Shown here: piece by piece, positions 52,701-63,519 of the stretch
Layout: each line of letters opens with the position of its first letter
How positions within the stretch are numbered: the first letter of the stretch is position 1
From: Spongilla lacustris
Lineage: Eukaryota; Porifera; Demospongiae; Spongillida; Spongillidae
Length of the DNA: 64,000 bases
Direction of reading: 5' to 3'
Assembly: GCA_949361645.1 (NCBI GenBank)
Contig: OX442432.1
Coordinates: forward strand, 7,162,118 to 7,226,117
Position numbers and translations under genes: made by a program
The notes under the pieces: generated by a model
The model's input: only the letters and a program-made list of their open reading frames with translations
Database searches by the model: none
What the model was told of the DNA's origin: nothing

Positions 52701-54855
52701 CAGCAGGAGCAGGGGTGAGCCTATTTAGTGCCCATCAGGTGACATGTCAGGTGACATGTTTGCAATGTGCTCTATTTAGGGTGATAGCCCAACACTGCAA
52801 CTGACAGGCTACATCAAGTTCACCAAGCAAGTGTTTTAAGTGTGCATACATTGGCAAGCCTTCACATACTAACACACACAGGCCAACTCGTCTAACGTTC
52901 CGGGGCTCAAAGACCCAGTTTTTCCTGCTCAAAGGCAAGTGTTAGACACTTTGCTTACGACTGACCTCAGTGGCTCCTCCCCCTCCCCCCACCCTCCCAG
53001 GGAGTACACTAAGTTACTATAAGGATGAGCAGTCATTCAGTGCTGGGGAGGCGCCCATTCAGAAGTTCACACTGACAGGTCAGCACGATACACTCCCTTG
53101 GCACCTTCACTTTCAGAATGCTATGTTGGGTTTCTGACAGGTTCCGAAGCCATACCGGATGTGGAAGTTAGTAAGAAGAAGTTTGGAATGAACATCATTC
53201 TGCCAAGTTCAGATGAAACTGGTGAACTTCGCCTGATCTTTGATACAGTAAGTATGTCATATCAATTATGTTCTTTGACCACACCCACTTCCTGTCAAGG
53301 GGGAGGAGTATGCCTCATGGATGGCTGGGTGTAGGATGGTGATGAAGGGGAAACCCCTATCCAAATATGGCTATGAGCAGGAGCTGCAGAGCGTCAAAGC
53401 TTTTATTGCACTGCAGAATAAATCGGACACAAGTGCTGCATCACGTGGGGATGTGAGTTGGATGGGTGTGGTTATCTTTTAATGGGACTGTGCGGTGGGT
53501 GTGGTTATCTCTTAATGGGCCGATATGGGTGTGGTTACCTCTTAAGGGACTGAGATGGGTGTGGTTACCTCTTAATGGGCTGATATGGGTGTGGTTACCT
53601 CTTAATGGGCTGAGATGGGTGTGGTTACCTCTTAATGGGGCTGAGATGGGTGTGGCTACCTCTTAAGGGACTGAGATGGGTGTGGTTACCTTTTAAGGGG
53701 CTCAACAATACTCCTCTCTACGTCCCAGGATGAGTTACAGCCAGCTGACCTCATCAGTCCTCGTATCTTGAAGAAGAAGAAGCCAAAGGAGGTGGGTGTG
53801 GCCAGGGGAGGTAGGTTAGGGGGAGTGGGTGTGGCCAAGATGGTGGGTGCTGTATGGTATGTTGTCTTGACTACCTAAAAGTGGAACATCACATTGCAAT
53901 GGGCACACTTCCCCTTATCTTACTGCACCCCTCTGCAGATTGCCAGGCAGATATTGGAGGCTCACTCCACCATGCTCAACCTAGCTGCCACTGATGCCAA
54001 GCTTCAGTACATAAGGAACTGGCAGGCCTTGCAGGACTTCGGCATTGTTTACTTCTTGGTCAAAATTGGGCGCTCTAAGAAAGAGGTGAAGTGTGGCATT
54101 AATGTCTATTGTCCTGAATGTCCACCCGGGGGTACAATTGTATACCCGGGTGGACAGCAAAAAAAGTTTTTGCCATACAGTCACGGAAGGGACCTGGCTG
54201 CTTTTAACAGTACTGGCTTACAGAACAAGTCTTTTCAGGATCGGGCCGAGATAAGTAAGGCTTAAATCCTTTTGGTACTCGTAAAATGACCCGTGCTAGC
54301 GGACCTATCCATTACACTCCGACTGATCCGCACATAATGGATAGGTCTGCTAGCACATGTACCAAAAGGATTTAAGCCTTGCTTATCTCGGCCCAATCCT
54401 GAAAAGACTTGTTCTATAACCCAGTACCCTAGGTCCCTTCCGTAACTGATAGACATCAACAAATTGCTTTGTTAGCTTCTGTGTAGTTTCACTTTCAGTG
54501 GCACACTTTGTACCCACAGGAGCTTCTTGGAATTGCTTATAACAGGTTGATCTTGATTGACCTGGCCACAAAGGAGCACAAGAAGACCTGGAGGTACAGT
54601 GCCATGAAGTCTTGGAACGTCAATTGGGAATCTAAGCAGCTTAGAATCGACCATGAAGAGGAGAAGCTTCTGTTCTCATGCCTCTCAGCTGACCTCAAGA
54701 CTGTGCATGAGTTCATTGGAGGGAACATCTGGCTCTCACTCAGGAATGACACAGACCCCCTGGACATCACCATGTTTGTCAAGCTGACTGGCGGTGTCAC
54801 CAACAATCTTTCCGGATGGGGTTCAGAAACAATGACACGGTTCCTTTCTACATGA
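49796..54855 (+). CDS. FERMT: Kindlin (fermitin family), integrin co-activator
   Basis: Fourteen exons: 49796-49937, 50106-50700, 50973-51075, 52163-52270, 52489-52608, 52679-52714, 52780-52826, 52882-52934, 53001-53078, 53141-53247, 53300-53452, 53729-53791, 53939-54085 and 54520-54855. They total 695 residues. Domains: F0 (residues 1-95), F1 ([13 protein letters not shown]...[21 protein letters not shown]), F1 loop (about 165-235, Gly/Ser/Pro-rich and shorter than in vertebrates), F2 ([20 protein letters not shown]) split by a PH domain ([20 protein letters not shown]), then F3 ([10 protein letters not shown]...WNVNWESK...KTVHEFIGG). Kindlins bind integrin beta tails and activate integrins with talin. 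The integrin-contact Gln-Trp of kindlin-2 F3 is Ser-Trp here (MKSWNVNW). Exons 7 and 8 both use GC donors. The C-terminus extends about 18 residues past the usual end. Confidence 0.94.
51076..52162. other. Long kindlin intron 3
   Basis: 1.09 kb containing GAGGGAGGGTGAGAGA repeats (51076-51260) and a GTGGGTGGGGCAGTACTCACA repeat (about 51860-51930). No exon was recognised. Confidence 0.6.
53455..53700. repeat. About 30-bp minisatellite in kindlin intron 11
   Basis: Roughly eight imperfect copies of a unit containing GGGTGTGGTTACCTCTTAAT. Confidence 0.9.
54118..54445. mobile_element. Nested foldback elements in the last kindlin intron
   Basis: A 38-bp palindrome (54118-54155, TGTCCACCCGGG arms) is followed by a larger inverted repeat. 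The arms are 54179-54272 and about 54353-54445 (AAGGCTTAAATCCTTTTGGT and complement), with a second inverted pair inside (GCTAGCGGACCTATCCATTA and complement). It is non-coding. Confidence 0.85.
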
Positions 54856-55032
54856 GTTCACATTATGAAGACCCGGAGATGTCCCCAGAGAGCTATATTG
54901 TATGCTAAATCTATTGTTTGATAAGCTTCTGTTCCAGCATCCTTTTTTGTCCCCACTTTGTGACCTTTTATGCAAATACAGATTTAACAATTGTGTTTCT
55001 AAATAATTTACAACAATCGTTTAATAACTAAA

Positions 55033-57066
55033 CTACTGTTTGATGATATCTCTAAGCTGTTGTAGCTTCTTGAGGTGGGTGTGTAGAGGCAAGCCATCAA
55101 CACTTTGGTCCAATGAGTGTGTGATCCCATCTCTAATGCCTAGAGTGTTCATGTGTTTAAGCAGCACTGATGTCTGCAAAATGAAGTACAAATGGAAGAG
55201 TCATCTAGCTAGGCCTGGGCCCCTAGTACTAACCTGTTCATCCGTTGGAAGGAAATTGTCCACAACAAGTGGGTGGGGCTCCTGAACTGGTCCAACCGCA
55301 TGGTTAACGTACCTCCGATGAGTTGGACAACTTCTAACAACCAACAGCCCTGCAGCGATCCCATAACCCCCCCAGTTGGACACACCGGTGCACACAAGAT
55401 GGTCTGCAGCCACACTGCATGCAATAGCATGACCGTGGTCAATGTGAGCCTCCACCTGTGACCTCACCTTCCCCATCCCCAGCTCATTCCCACCGTCCCC
55501 CACACCAATTGTCGTTACAGCCGGGTCAGACTGAGCACTCACAAAGAGGTCGTCCACTGGTTGGCAGAACTGCGATATGTCCAAGCCTTTCATTGTGTGG
55601 TAATGACCATCCACTCCCCTCCCCGCCCTCTCAATAGCAAGGAGACAATCAAAGGGGGAAGCCATATGAGAGTACAGCTCCTTCACTTCAGGGTAAGACA
55701 TCACCTCCACAGAGCTGCCCAGAGCACCAGCTTCCACCATGCACATCACACATGACTGGAACACAGCTTTGGTAGAAGAGTCAGATATTAGAGTCACCTT
55801 CTTGCCGATGGCCAAGAGGGACTGAGCAATAGCGAGGGCTCCTGGGAGACCATCGGTCTCTTGCTTCTGATCATACTGGACAAGGCATGGGAACCCAGTG
55901 GTGATTGCAACGCTTGTGGCATGAGAGAGGGTCAGACAGGACTTGAGGAGATCCCCCCTCTGTACCAGGTGGGACACTCCCCGCTGACCAGGGTCTTCTA
56001 GAATGGCTTCCTCTAAGTGCTGAAGCTTCGTGCATGCCCCGTGCGTCACAACAGATGCAAACACTGGAGCACACGGTTTTGAGATGGTGACAACACTGGG
56101 GCATCCATCCAGTGTTGGAAGCGGTGGTAATTCTAGCCGGGAGTCTGTTATAAACATTGACCCAGGGTAGTGTGTAAAGGCAAGCTGAGGTTCTACAGGG
56201 TGCAGAAAGGGGAGGAGGGGGAGGAGGGGTTAGTTAATGGACATGGGTACATAGGTGCACTCACTGGCTGACTTTATGGCTTCTACTGCAGTCACTCCAC
56301 AGGCCCAAAAAACGGGGACTTCCCCTTCCTTAATTTCCGTGGGATCACCGAAATCAGGTTCGGAAATGTTCGTTATTCCGAGTCGAGTCGGGTCGCCTAT
56401 GTGTACTGGAGCTCCGTGCGCGCCCGGACACGCCGCAGTGACGGCAACTGCCTTGGAAACAACGTCGATGGGCATGGGCCGCATGGAAACGACCAACGCG
56501 CAATCAAAACTGCCCACGGGCGAACAACGTACGTTTGTCCTGTACATGGAAACATTCTTCCCGCGTACCATATTGCGAACCTCGATGCCGGCATCCGTCA
56601 ATGCGCTCTCGAAAGAGAAACTGCACCCCAGGTAAAACGTGACAAAGTCGTCCCACGCAAACCCGCTCAGGTCGAGACAGTCTTCTACTTGCCGACCTCT
56701 GCTGAAGATGCAGTACCGCGGAACATCTGACCTGTATAGGCCTAGTAATAGATACGCACGCACACAAGACGGTCACCATGGGACATACCGTATGTCAGTG
56801 CTGTCCGCCAAGGGGGGCGCGCCTACTTCTTCCGGCTGGCTACAATAGAGCACCGGTAAGGGGCCGCCATTTTGTCTACAAAACTCCTGAAACTCGTTAG
56901 CAAGCTTTGAGGGAAGGACTGCTATGTTAGTCTGGATATACCCACTGCAAAACCCTGACGTCGGACCGTAATACCTGTTGTGGCGAAACACTTCCCGGGC
57001 CTCCCGAGGACTCAGTTTATCTGCGTTGGGCGGTGGGGCTAGGAACTTGTAATTGGGATCGGACAT
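55033..57066 (-). CDS. DGLUCY: D-glutamate cyclase
   Basis: Four exons: 56789-57066, 56265-56731, 55234-56192 and 55033-55173, giving 614 residues (human 616). The N-terminal half is a DUF1445-type domain (SPREAREVFRHNRYYGPTSG, GCSFSFESAL, VVSMRPMPID). The C-terminal half is the DUF4392 domain (DGLPGALAIAQSLL, VGDGGNELGMGKV, NWGGYGIAAGLL). In mammals the enzyme converts D-glutamate to 5-oxo-D-proline and is mitochondrial. No obvious presequence is visible here, so localisation is open. The gene is tail to tail with kindlin, with 177 bp between stop codons. Confidence 0.92.
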
Positions 57067-57933
57067 TTTGTTTCCCGCAAAGCACGTGATTATAGATCGC
57101 CCGTGGAAAGCTCCTTAAAGTTTCTCAGTTCTCGAACTCCTCCTATCATATACAGCAACCCATCCACACCCACTCAAGCTATACTTAAAAGAAAAAAGGC
57201 AGCTACCTATGCAGCAGTCCCCCTAGTCTGGGGACCCGACTGATGGCTGACTATGATAGTACAGCCATCAGTCGGGTCCCCAGACTACAGCCTCCCATGT
57301 GATGACCTACCTATGCAGTGGTCTCCCATATGAAGAAGACCTGTCTATCTCTCTCAATCCCTGCAACATCAAACGAAAAGGATGCAAACAGCAGGCTGTT
57401 TGCACTGTTCTTGAACTGCTCATGGCTCATGACTTTGCTCTGCACAAGTCAGGGTGCTTTGTGCCTCAGTAGTGTGCTATGGATAGAACTCTATTACATT
57501 TGTGGAAAATCCTTGTGCCACAATGGTGGTTTTCCCAGCATCCATAAGGCACAATGAGCTCCTAGAGCTTCCTCCAAACGGACACACGCCACAATGTGGT
57601 TGTTACAGTGAACAACTGAAGTACAAAACATCCAACACCACACCTTGATGTAGTGGTAGATTAACAACATGCAAAATAACTACTTCGACTCACCCTCTCT
57701 TACTAGAACACCTCTATTTCCAACAGGAGCAAGATAAAAGATGGGCCTACAATGAAAGAGTGAGAGGGAAATCGCTAGATTTTCCTTGCTATTGTAACAC
57801 TAGCTGCACGCTGCTGGAGAAATCTGATATGGTATTACTGGTACATGTACCCAGCTTGCGTTACGTCAACATGCCTGACACATAAAATAATAGATTCATG
57901 AAGAATATCGCCGAATAAACCCGCCCTCATTAG
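57067..57933. other. Intergenic, upstream of DGLUCY
   Basis: Contains the 57224-57287 MITE. The rest shows nothing supportable. Confidence 0.5.
57224..57287. mobile_element. 64-bp palindromic MITE
   Basis: TAGTCTGGGGACCCGACTGA and its exact inverse surround a short loop. Flanks CAGTCCCCC (57215-57223) and CAGCCTCCC (57288-57296) match at 7 of 9, a decayed 9-bp duplication like those of the TAG-ended MITEs at 15860 and 18039. Confidence 0.8.
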
Positions 57934-58341
57934 TCACTTCACCTTGTACCCACAGCACTTTAGCGCTTCTGCTAAGATCTTACGGGCTGCAACAGAGTCC
58001 AGAATTTCGATAGCGATGGCCGTCAAGTCTATTCCTAGCTTCTTTCCTTCCGAGATAGCTGCTTGAGCCAACTCTTGCCTCTGCCGCTCATCCATGTCGT
58101 TCAGAACCTGGTATATTGGCTTGTAGGGTTTAGAAGTGGCGTATGCGGCTGCGCCACCTATAGCACCGCCGACAGCTAAGCCAACAGGCCCTAACGCCAG
58201 CCCGCCAACCAGCGTCGCAGTTGCGGTTATTGCCGTCCCTTTTAATGTCTCTGTAACTGTCACTTTCAAGTCATTATTTTGTCCAGCTACCTTCAGTAGG
58301 GCTTTGAACACGGCCACCGCGACACTGGCCTCGATACTCAT
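57934..58341 (-). CDS. C19orf12-like: C19orf12-like glycine-zipper membrane protein
   Basis: Intronless, 135 residues. The central segment GGLALGPVGLAVGGAIGG is a glycine-zipper hairpin. It is followed by YKPIYQVLNDMDERQRQELA, which matches the arrangement in human C19orf12 (GG-rich hairpin, then a KPVPQIL-L-PAEQ-type stretch). The human protein sits at mitochondria, ER and contact sites, is linked to lipid and iron homeostasis, and is mutated in NBIA4. The function here is inferred by homology only. The C-terminus ends in CCGYKVK. Confidence 0.8.
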   Translation of the reverse strand: MSIEASVAVAVFKALLKVAGQNNDLKVTVTETLKGTAITATATLVGGLALGPVGLAVGGAIGGAAAYATSKPYKPIYQVLNDMDERQRQELAQAAISEGKKLGIDLTAIAIEILDSVAARKILAEALKCCGYKVK

Positions 58342-58424
58342 CTCCGTTACGTAAGGTTATTAATCTATGGTTATTGTGACGTCTTCAACTTCATCGTAAT
58401 TATCATGACGTCATGATTCCCGTG

Positions 58425-58600
58425 TTGCCGCTTCTACCAGTATCTTACGCGATATGGCTGAGTCCAGAATATCTGTTTAAGGTCTACAGGCAACATGAGC
58501 CAGACTGCAGCCAGGAAATGCCCGCCAAGGAGCTCTATGGTTCCCGTTATATTGCAATTCCTTTTAGTGTAACTGCTTTCAAGTCGCCAAGACTTAACTG
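58425..58600 (-). pseudogene. Degenerate partial duplicate of the C19orf12-like gene
   Basis: Short blocks recur directly upstream of the gene in the same order and strand: TATCTTACGCGATATGGCTG against ATCTTACGGGCTGCAACAG, GAGTCCAGAAT in both, and TTTTAGTGTAACTGCTTTCA against TTTAATGTCTCTGTAACTGT. The remainder is unalignable and full of stops. Confidence 0.4.
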
Positions 58601-58736
58601 TACTGTACGTATTTAAAAGCATCAATAAAATAGTTGTCATAGACTTACGTACGAACGTAACGGTTAAAATAAATGGTAGCAAAGATAACGGTGATGTCCA
58701 TGCATGACCCGATACTACATGACAATAGAAGGGTTA

Positions 58737-60895
58737 TTAGTTTTCAGGCCCGTTGACCTGAGCTGCAGGAGATGCACTGCGGGAGTTCATGTCTGCATCC
58801 TGTGGTGTGGGGCTCTGTCTTGGAGCGGAACCAGAACGATCTCTGGAGTGGCTTCGCAGCCTCTTCTGTTGAGGACTCCGTGATACAGATCGAGATCGGC
58901 TGCGAGATCGTGACCTGCTGGGGCTCTTTGCAGCTGCAACAGGTGGAGCAGCCACAGTTGTCTTTGGAGAGCCTTTCTCCCTGGAGGGACTTCTGGAGCG
59001 ACTCTTACTCTTGCTGGGTGACTTGCTTCTGCTCCTACCCTTCCCATTGTCACCAGTTACTTTCTCCTTCTGTTTTGTATCCGTCAAATCTTCTTTGCTC
59101 TTCTCAACAGCATTGTCAGATTTCTTATCTGTGCCATTGTTGGCGTTCTCTTTGCGGTCCACCGAGCCTTCCTTGGAACGAGACCGCCGCTTAGGAGATC
59201 GGCTCTTGGACCTGCTGGCATCTGATCTGGAACGTGACCGAGACCTTGACTTGGAATAACTCCTGATAGGAAGGTTCAACAGATAGCCATGAAATGACCA
59301 GTTGACTGATCCGATTACCTCTTCCTTGATTTCTTGCTGTCCTCAACAAGCCGCAGTTTGCGACCCTTCAGCTCCACACCATCCAGCTTCCTCAAGGCAT
59401 TCTTCATGTCGTCATGGTTAGCATACTCAACAACACTATATCACAAAGCGACAAGAACATTTAGAAATATGGTCAGGGGGAAAGGAAAGCTTACCCCTCT
59501 CCAACACATTGTTTGTGGGCATCAGCATAAGTGATCTCACCAGCCTGTCTCATGAAGTCCTTCAAGTCCTGAAACCAGCATCAGCACAGCAGCCACAAAG
59601 TGGCAGTCATGTGAAAATTCAGAGAGCCCAGGAGTACTTAATAACCAGGTTAATAATTTAAGGGAGATTAGTAATGGCAGCAAACTAGGTACGACACCTA
59701 CAATGCAGGGTGCAAAGCTGAAACATGCCAGATAAAGGAGTAACGACAAATATATAGGCATCTCACTGGAGTTAGATCAGCACACAGAGTGCAACTTCTG
59801 ACCATCCGTTCCTCACTAAGCCAAGCCATACTCTTGTGGCCCCATTAGCCCGTGCACACACAGCAACGCCATGTGCACTCACTACCCCTTTGCCTAGCTG
59901 CAGGTTAGGTTAGATAGGACCAGGTTGGTTGTATTGGAATAAGGGACAAGGGACCAGAGACCACGCCAGGGGCACAAGAGAGTGGGAGCACCAGCCCATC
60001 ACAGAGCCAACACATGCCTTGGAAAGCAGACAAGAGGTGCGTCAGTCAACACAGGCACTGCACAGTACAATGAACGACACATCAGTAAAGCAGACGCATT
60101 TTTAAGAAGTAAAAAAAAAAATCCCCAAACTTTTCCACACAGCTTACCTGCCAGCTGACACGACTCGAGATATTCTCTACAATAAGACGGTGCTCTGTTC
60201 GAGCTGGGGGACCATACCTGGGACAAAGCGAAACATGAAAGAGGTAAGTGGTATGAAAGCCATCTGTCTGATCTGACACATTAGCACTTCTATAGAGGCA
60301 CACAGGGCCAATTACTACAGCATTGCACACACAACAGAAGCACGTGTACTATACCAGAGTACTACAGTATATCACTGTACGCACAAACTGCTTACCCTCG
60401 TCCTCCTCCTCTATCTCTATCGCCACCACCTGAGCGGCCGCCTCCTCCCCCGCCTCCCCTGTAGTTAGAGCCTCCTCCTCCCCTAGCGTGTTCCACTATC
60501 ACCCTGGGGCGGAGAAGAAAGAGAATGGTAAAGGAGGAAATGAAGTTAAGAAAAATATATGAGAAGGAAGCAAAAATGTAAACTCTAAATTCAAACATGA
60601 AATGTGAGGAAAAACACAAGAATGGCGGTAATGTTGCTATTTACCTCTCTCCTAGTAGTTCTCTGCCATTCAGTTCATAGACAGCATCATCAGCGTCCCT
60701 GGAGTCTTCGAATTCCTTGACAGGTACGGTAACCAAAATAAAGCGCGCGCACTGAAGCACAACATGGCGGCTTACAACAAATCCAAAACCATTTTTCAAA
60801 TTTATATCTCGAATACGTCCAAAACCTCTAAAGAAACGCTCCACATCCTTTTCCCTAGCCTGAAAGCTAAGACGACCAAGATACACACGACTCAT
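58737..60895 (-). CDS. SRSF4/5/6-like: SR splicing factor of the SRSF4/5/6 type (copy A)
   Basis: Seven exons: 60776-60895, 60645-60715, 60396-60503, 60148-60217, 59495-59568, 59319-59435 and 58737-59262; 361 residues. RRM1 begins [20 protein letters not shown] and includes GFGFV. A Gly/Arg-rich linker follows (exon 3). RRM2 is the pseudo-RRM with [15 protein letters not shown], the signature of SR proteins with two RRMs. Then comes a long RS domain with RSRSRS runs. It binds exonic enhancers and recruits the spliceosome in the nucleus; the RS domain is a target of SR and CLK kinases. It is head to head with copy B. Intron 4 carries a block shared with copy B that may be a poison exon. Confidence 0.94.
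59817..60057 (-). other. Candidate poison exon in SR copy A intron 4
   Basis: A TGTGCAG acceptor before 60057 leads to TGCCTGTGTTGA, an in-frame stop four codons in after exon 4 (phase 0). The block 59961-60099 is about 90% or more identical to copy B. A shared GGCTTA|GTGAGG donor could end the exon at 59817. Both boundaries are inferred. Confidence 0.5.
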
Positions 60896-61020
60896 ACTTC
60901 CTTTCCTTTTTTGCGGGGGCCAATATTAAGAGAGAGCACGCGATCACCAAAATTACTGAAAATATACGGTAATTAAAGCGGGCTGAGTTTTTTGTGGGTG
61001 GTTATCCAGTTCGCGGAAAA
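60896..61020. promoter_or_regulatory. Bidirectional promoter between two SR genes
   Basis: Only 125 bp separate the two ATGs, so both promoters and leaders must fit here or overlap the genes. It contains a TTTTTTGCGGGGGCC stretch and AT-rich DNA. No unambiguous TATA box. Confidence 0.7.
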
Positions 61021-63298
61021 ATGAGTCGAGTTTACCTTGGTCGTTTGAGCTACCAGGCCAGAGAAAAAGATGTTGAACGTTTCTTTCGTGGATTTGGACG
61101 TATCAGAGATATCAATTTAAAAAATGGCTTTGGATTTGTGGTAGGCGGCCATTTTAAGAGCTAAATATACCACCCCCTCGACGTGACCTATTTGAAACTG
61201 CATCCACTTGTAATTTCTATTAAGGAATTTGAAGATTCCAGAGATGCAGAAGACGCGGTATATGAGCTGAACGGGCGCGAATTGTTGGGCGAAAGGTGAA
61301 CTTTATATAATGCTGAAAACGGTTGTCATTTTGTTTTTGGTTGAAATTTCAGAGTGATTGTCGAGCATTCAAGAGGCGGTGGAGGTTCGAGTTACAGGGG
61401 GGGCTCTCATCGTTCGGGAGAAGACAGAGATCGCGGAGGAGGGCGGAGAGGGTAAGTGGCTGCGTAACGTTACGTTGTTCAAACGCGCACGCGCACAATG
61501 GCATTCATGCCCGCGTGTCTACCTGTGTACGTGTATTCGGCAGGGCCCCTACTTGGCTGAATAAGTACGTACTGGTCTACTCCCATGGATGATACCTGGG
61601 CCCCCCCTCGTACCCTACCAGGTGGGGTTTATACCAAGTTCCTTCATCTCTTCCTCCCTATCATTTCAGGTATGGACCTCCTACTCGAACGGACTACCGT
61701 CTTATCGTGGAGAACATTTCGAGTCGTGTCAGCTGGCAGGTAAGCTGTGAGGAAAAATTTGGGGTAGTCCAAAATCACTGTTCTTTTTTAATGCGTCTGC
61801 TTTTTACTGATGGTGTCGTTCATTGTACTGTGCAGTGCCTGTGTTGACTGACGCACCTCTTGCCTGCGTTCCAAGGCATGTGTTGGCTCTGTGATGGGCT
61901 GGTGCTCCCACTTGTGCCCCTGGCGTGCACCCTGACGTTACTCTTGTCGTGACCCCTACTACCCCCTTTCCCAATACACCCACCATGTGATCTCTTATGA
62001 TCTAAATCTAACCGGCTGCTAACCAGACGTTGACTAGGCCAGTGGGTAGTGGTACAACGCGCTGTGCGTGTGTGGGCTAATGGGGTCCCCTCCAACGAAA
62101 AAGTTTGGCTTGGCTTAGTGAGGGAACTGATGTTCAGAAGTGGCACTAAAAAAGGTGCTTGTGTGTGTTGAGAAATGTAAATATTAATCATGTTAAAATT
62201 TGCATCTCGTCACAATCGTGGCTCTCATCACTCTGCATCATCCACTTATGAGCCTAATCACCTCACTCACCTCACCTCTCCCTCATCTAATGTCCTCCCT
62301 CATTACGTTTTCTATTGTATCTTTTAAGGTAAGGTGTTGTCAGGTGTGGATTGGAAGTGTCATCTAGGTTATATTCATGAGGCATTGGGCAGTTGGCATG
62401 TACTATTATTAATCAGTTGGTTGGTAAATTTATGTGTTGAGCCCTTCCTTCTGTTCACTTGGTGATGAACATTCAGGACTTGAAGGACTTTATGAGACAG
62501 GCTGGTGAGATCACTTACGCTGATGCCCACAAACAACGTGTTGGAGAGGGGTAAGCTTTTGGGATAAACCATGTTAAGAGAGTTTATTTTTTGTTGTGAA
62601 GAGGGTTTAAAAATATATATTTATGTACGTGTACATACTTTGGTATGCAGTGTTGTTGAGTATGCTAACCATGACGACATGAAGAATGCCTTGAGGAAGC
62701 TGGATGGTGTGGAGCTGAAGGGACGCAAACTGCGGCTTATTGAGGACTCAAAGGGGTCCAAAAAGAAGTATGTGGAAAAACACATGTGTTTTTTTAGATT
62801 GAAGTCGAACTTTTCTGCAGGTACTCTAGGTCCCGTTCAAGGACCAGATCTCGATCACGAAGCAAGAGTCGTTCTCCAAAAAGATCTCGCTCAAAGGAAC
62901 CTTCTGGAGACAAAGGTGTAACAAATGAAGCAAATCCCCCTGAGGGGCAAGAGAAGGGGCAAACGGAGGCTGAGGACAAACCTGCTGCTATCAATAACAG
63001 GAACAGAAGCAGATCTCACAGCAAGAGTCGTTCAAGGAGTGCTTCCAGAGATAAGGGCTCCCCAAAGATGGCTCAGGATGGGGATCACTCCAAGAAGGAG
63101 CACAACAAATCTCGATCTCGTAGCAGGTCTGCTTCACATAGCGCCCAAGGGAGCAGATCACCAAGCCCTCGACGGAGCAGGTCTCGAAGTGGTTCCAAAC
63201 GCAATTCTGCATCTCCCAGGAAAAGCCCTACATCAGATAACGCAATGCACTCACGAAGCCCTTCGCCTGCTGCGCAGAAGAACGATGCGGACAACTGA
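61021..63298 (+). CDS. SRSF4/5/6-like: SR splicing factor of the SRSF4/5/6 type (copy B)
   Basis: Seven exons: 61021-61140, 61225-61295, 61353-61451, 61670-61739, 62477-62550, 62651-62767 and 62821-63298; 342 residues. The exon structure and phases are the same as copy A (exons 3 and 7 differ in length). RRM1 starts [20 protein letters not shown], the linker is a shorter Gly/Arg/Ser-rich stretch, and RRM2 has [20 protein letters not shown]. The RS domain is interrupted by an acidic/Pro segment ([15 protein letters not shown]) and ends [15 protein letters not shown], close to copy A's [15 protein letters not shown]. The genes clearly arose by inverted duplication and then diverged mainly in the linker and RS region. 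Confidence 0.94.
61836..62117 (+). other. Candidate poison exon in SR copy B intron 4
   Basis: Acceptor CTGTGCAG (ends 61835), then TGCCTGTGTTGA with an immediate stop in the exon 4 frame. 61791-61927 is highly similar to copy A, and a second shared block ends at GGCTTA|GTGAGG (62117/62118). Intron sequence outside these blocks has diverged. Confidence 0.5.
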
Positions 63299-63519
63299 GG
63301 AATAGTTTAACTGAATTTTTGTTTTCGATAGTTTTCTTTTCATCGAAAGCGTACGTATGGATAACAAACGATAGTGTATCTAGTTTGCAATGCATGAAGC
63401 GTTTGCGTTATTGTACAATCGCAATAACGCGAACCTTGACCTACTAAACAAGTATAGCTATTTTACGCATTAACGTTAGTAGATGAATAATAGCTTGCTG
63501 TGCATTAATTCGAAACGCG

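Noticed and set aside
52827..52940. GT donors at 52831 and 52939 for kindlin exons 7 and 8
   Set aside because: They break the PH-domain resemblance and lead to a stop in exon 9. The GC donors keep phase and homology.
53894..54265. Kindlin exon 13 extended to 54265 as an alternative C-terminus
   Set aside because: The extension translates a foldback element, and the GT at 54086 joins correctly to the conserved F3 exon at 54520.
56255..56848. Plus-strand frames across DGLUCY exons 1-2
   Set aside because: Antisense to clearly conserved D-glutamate cyclase exons.
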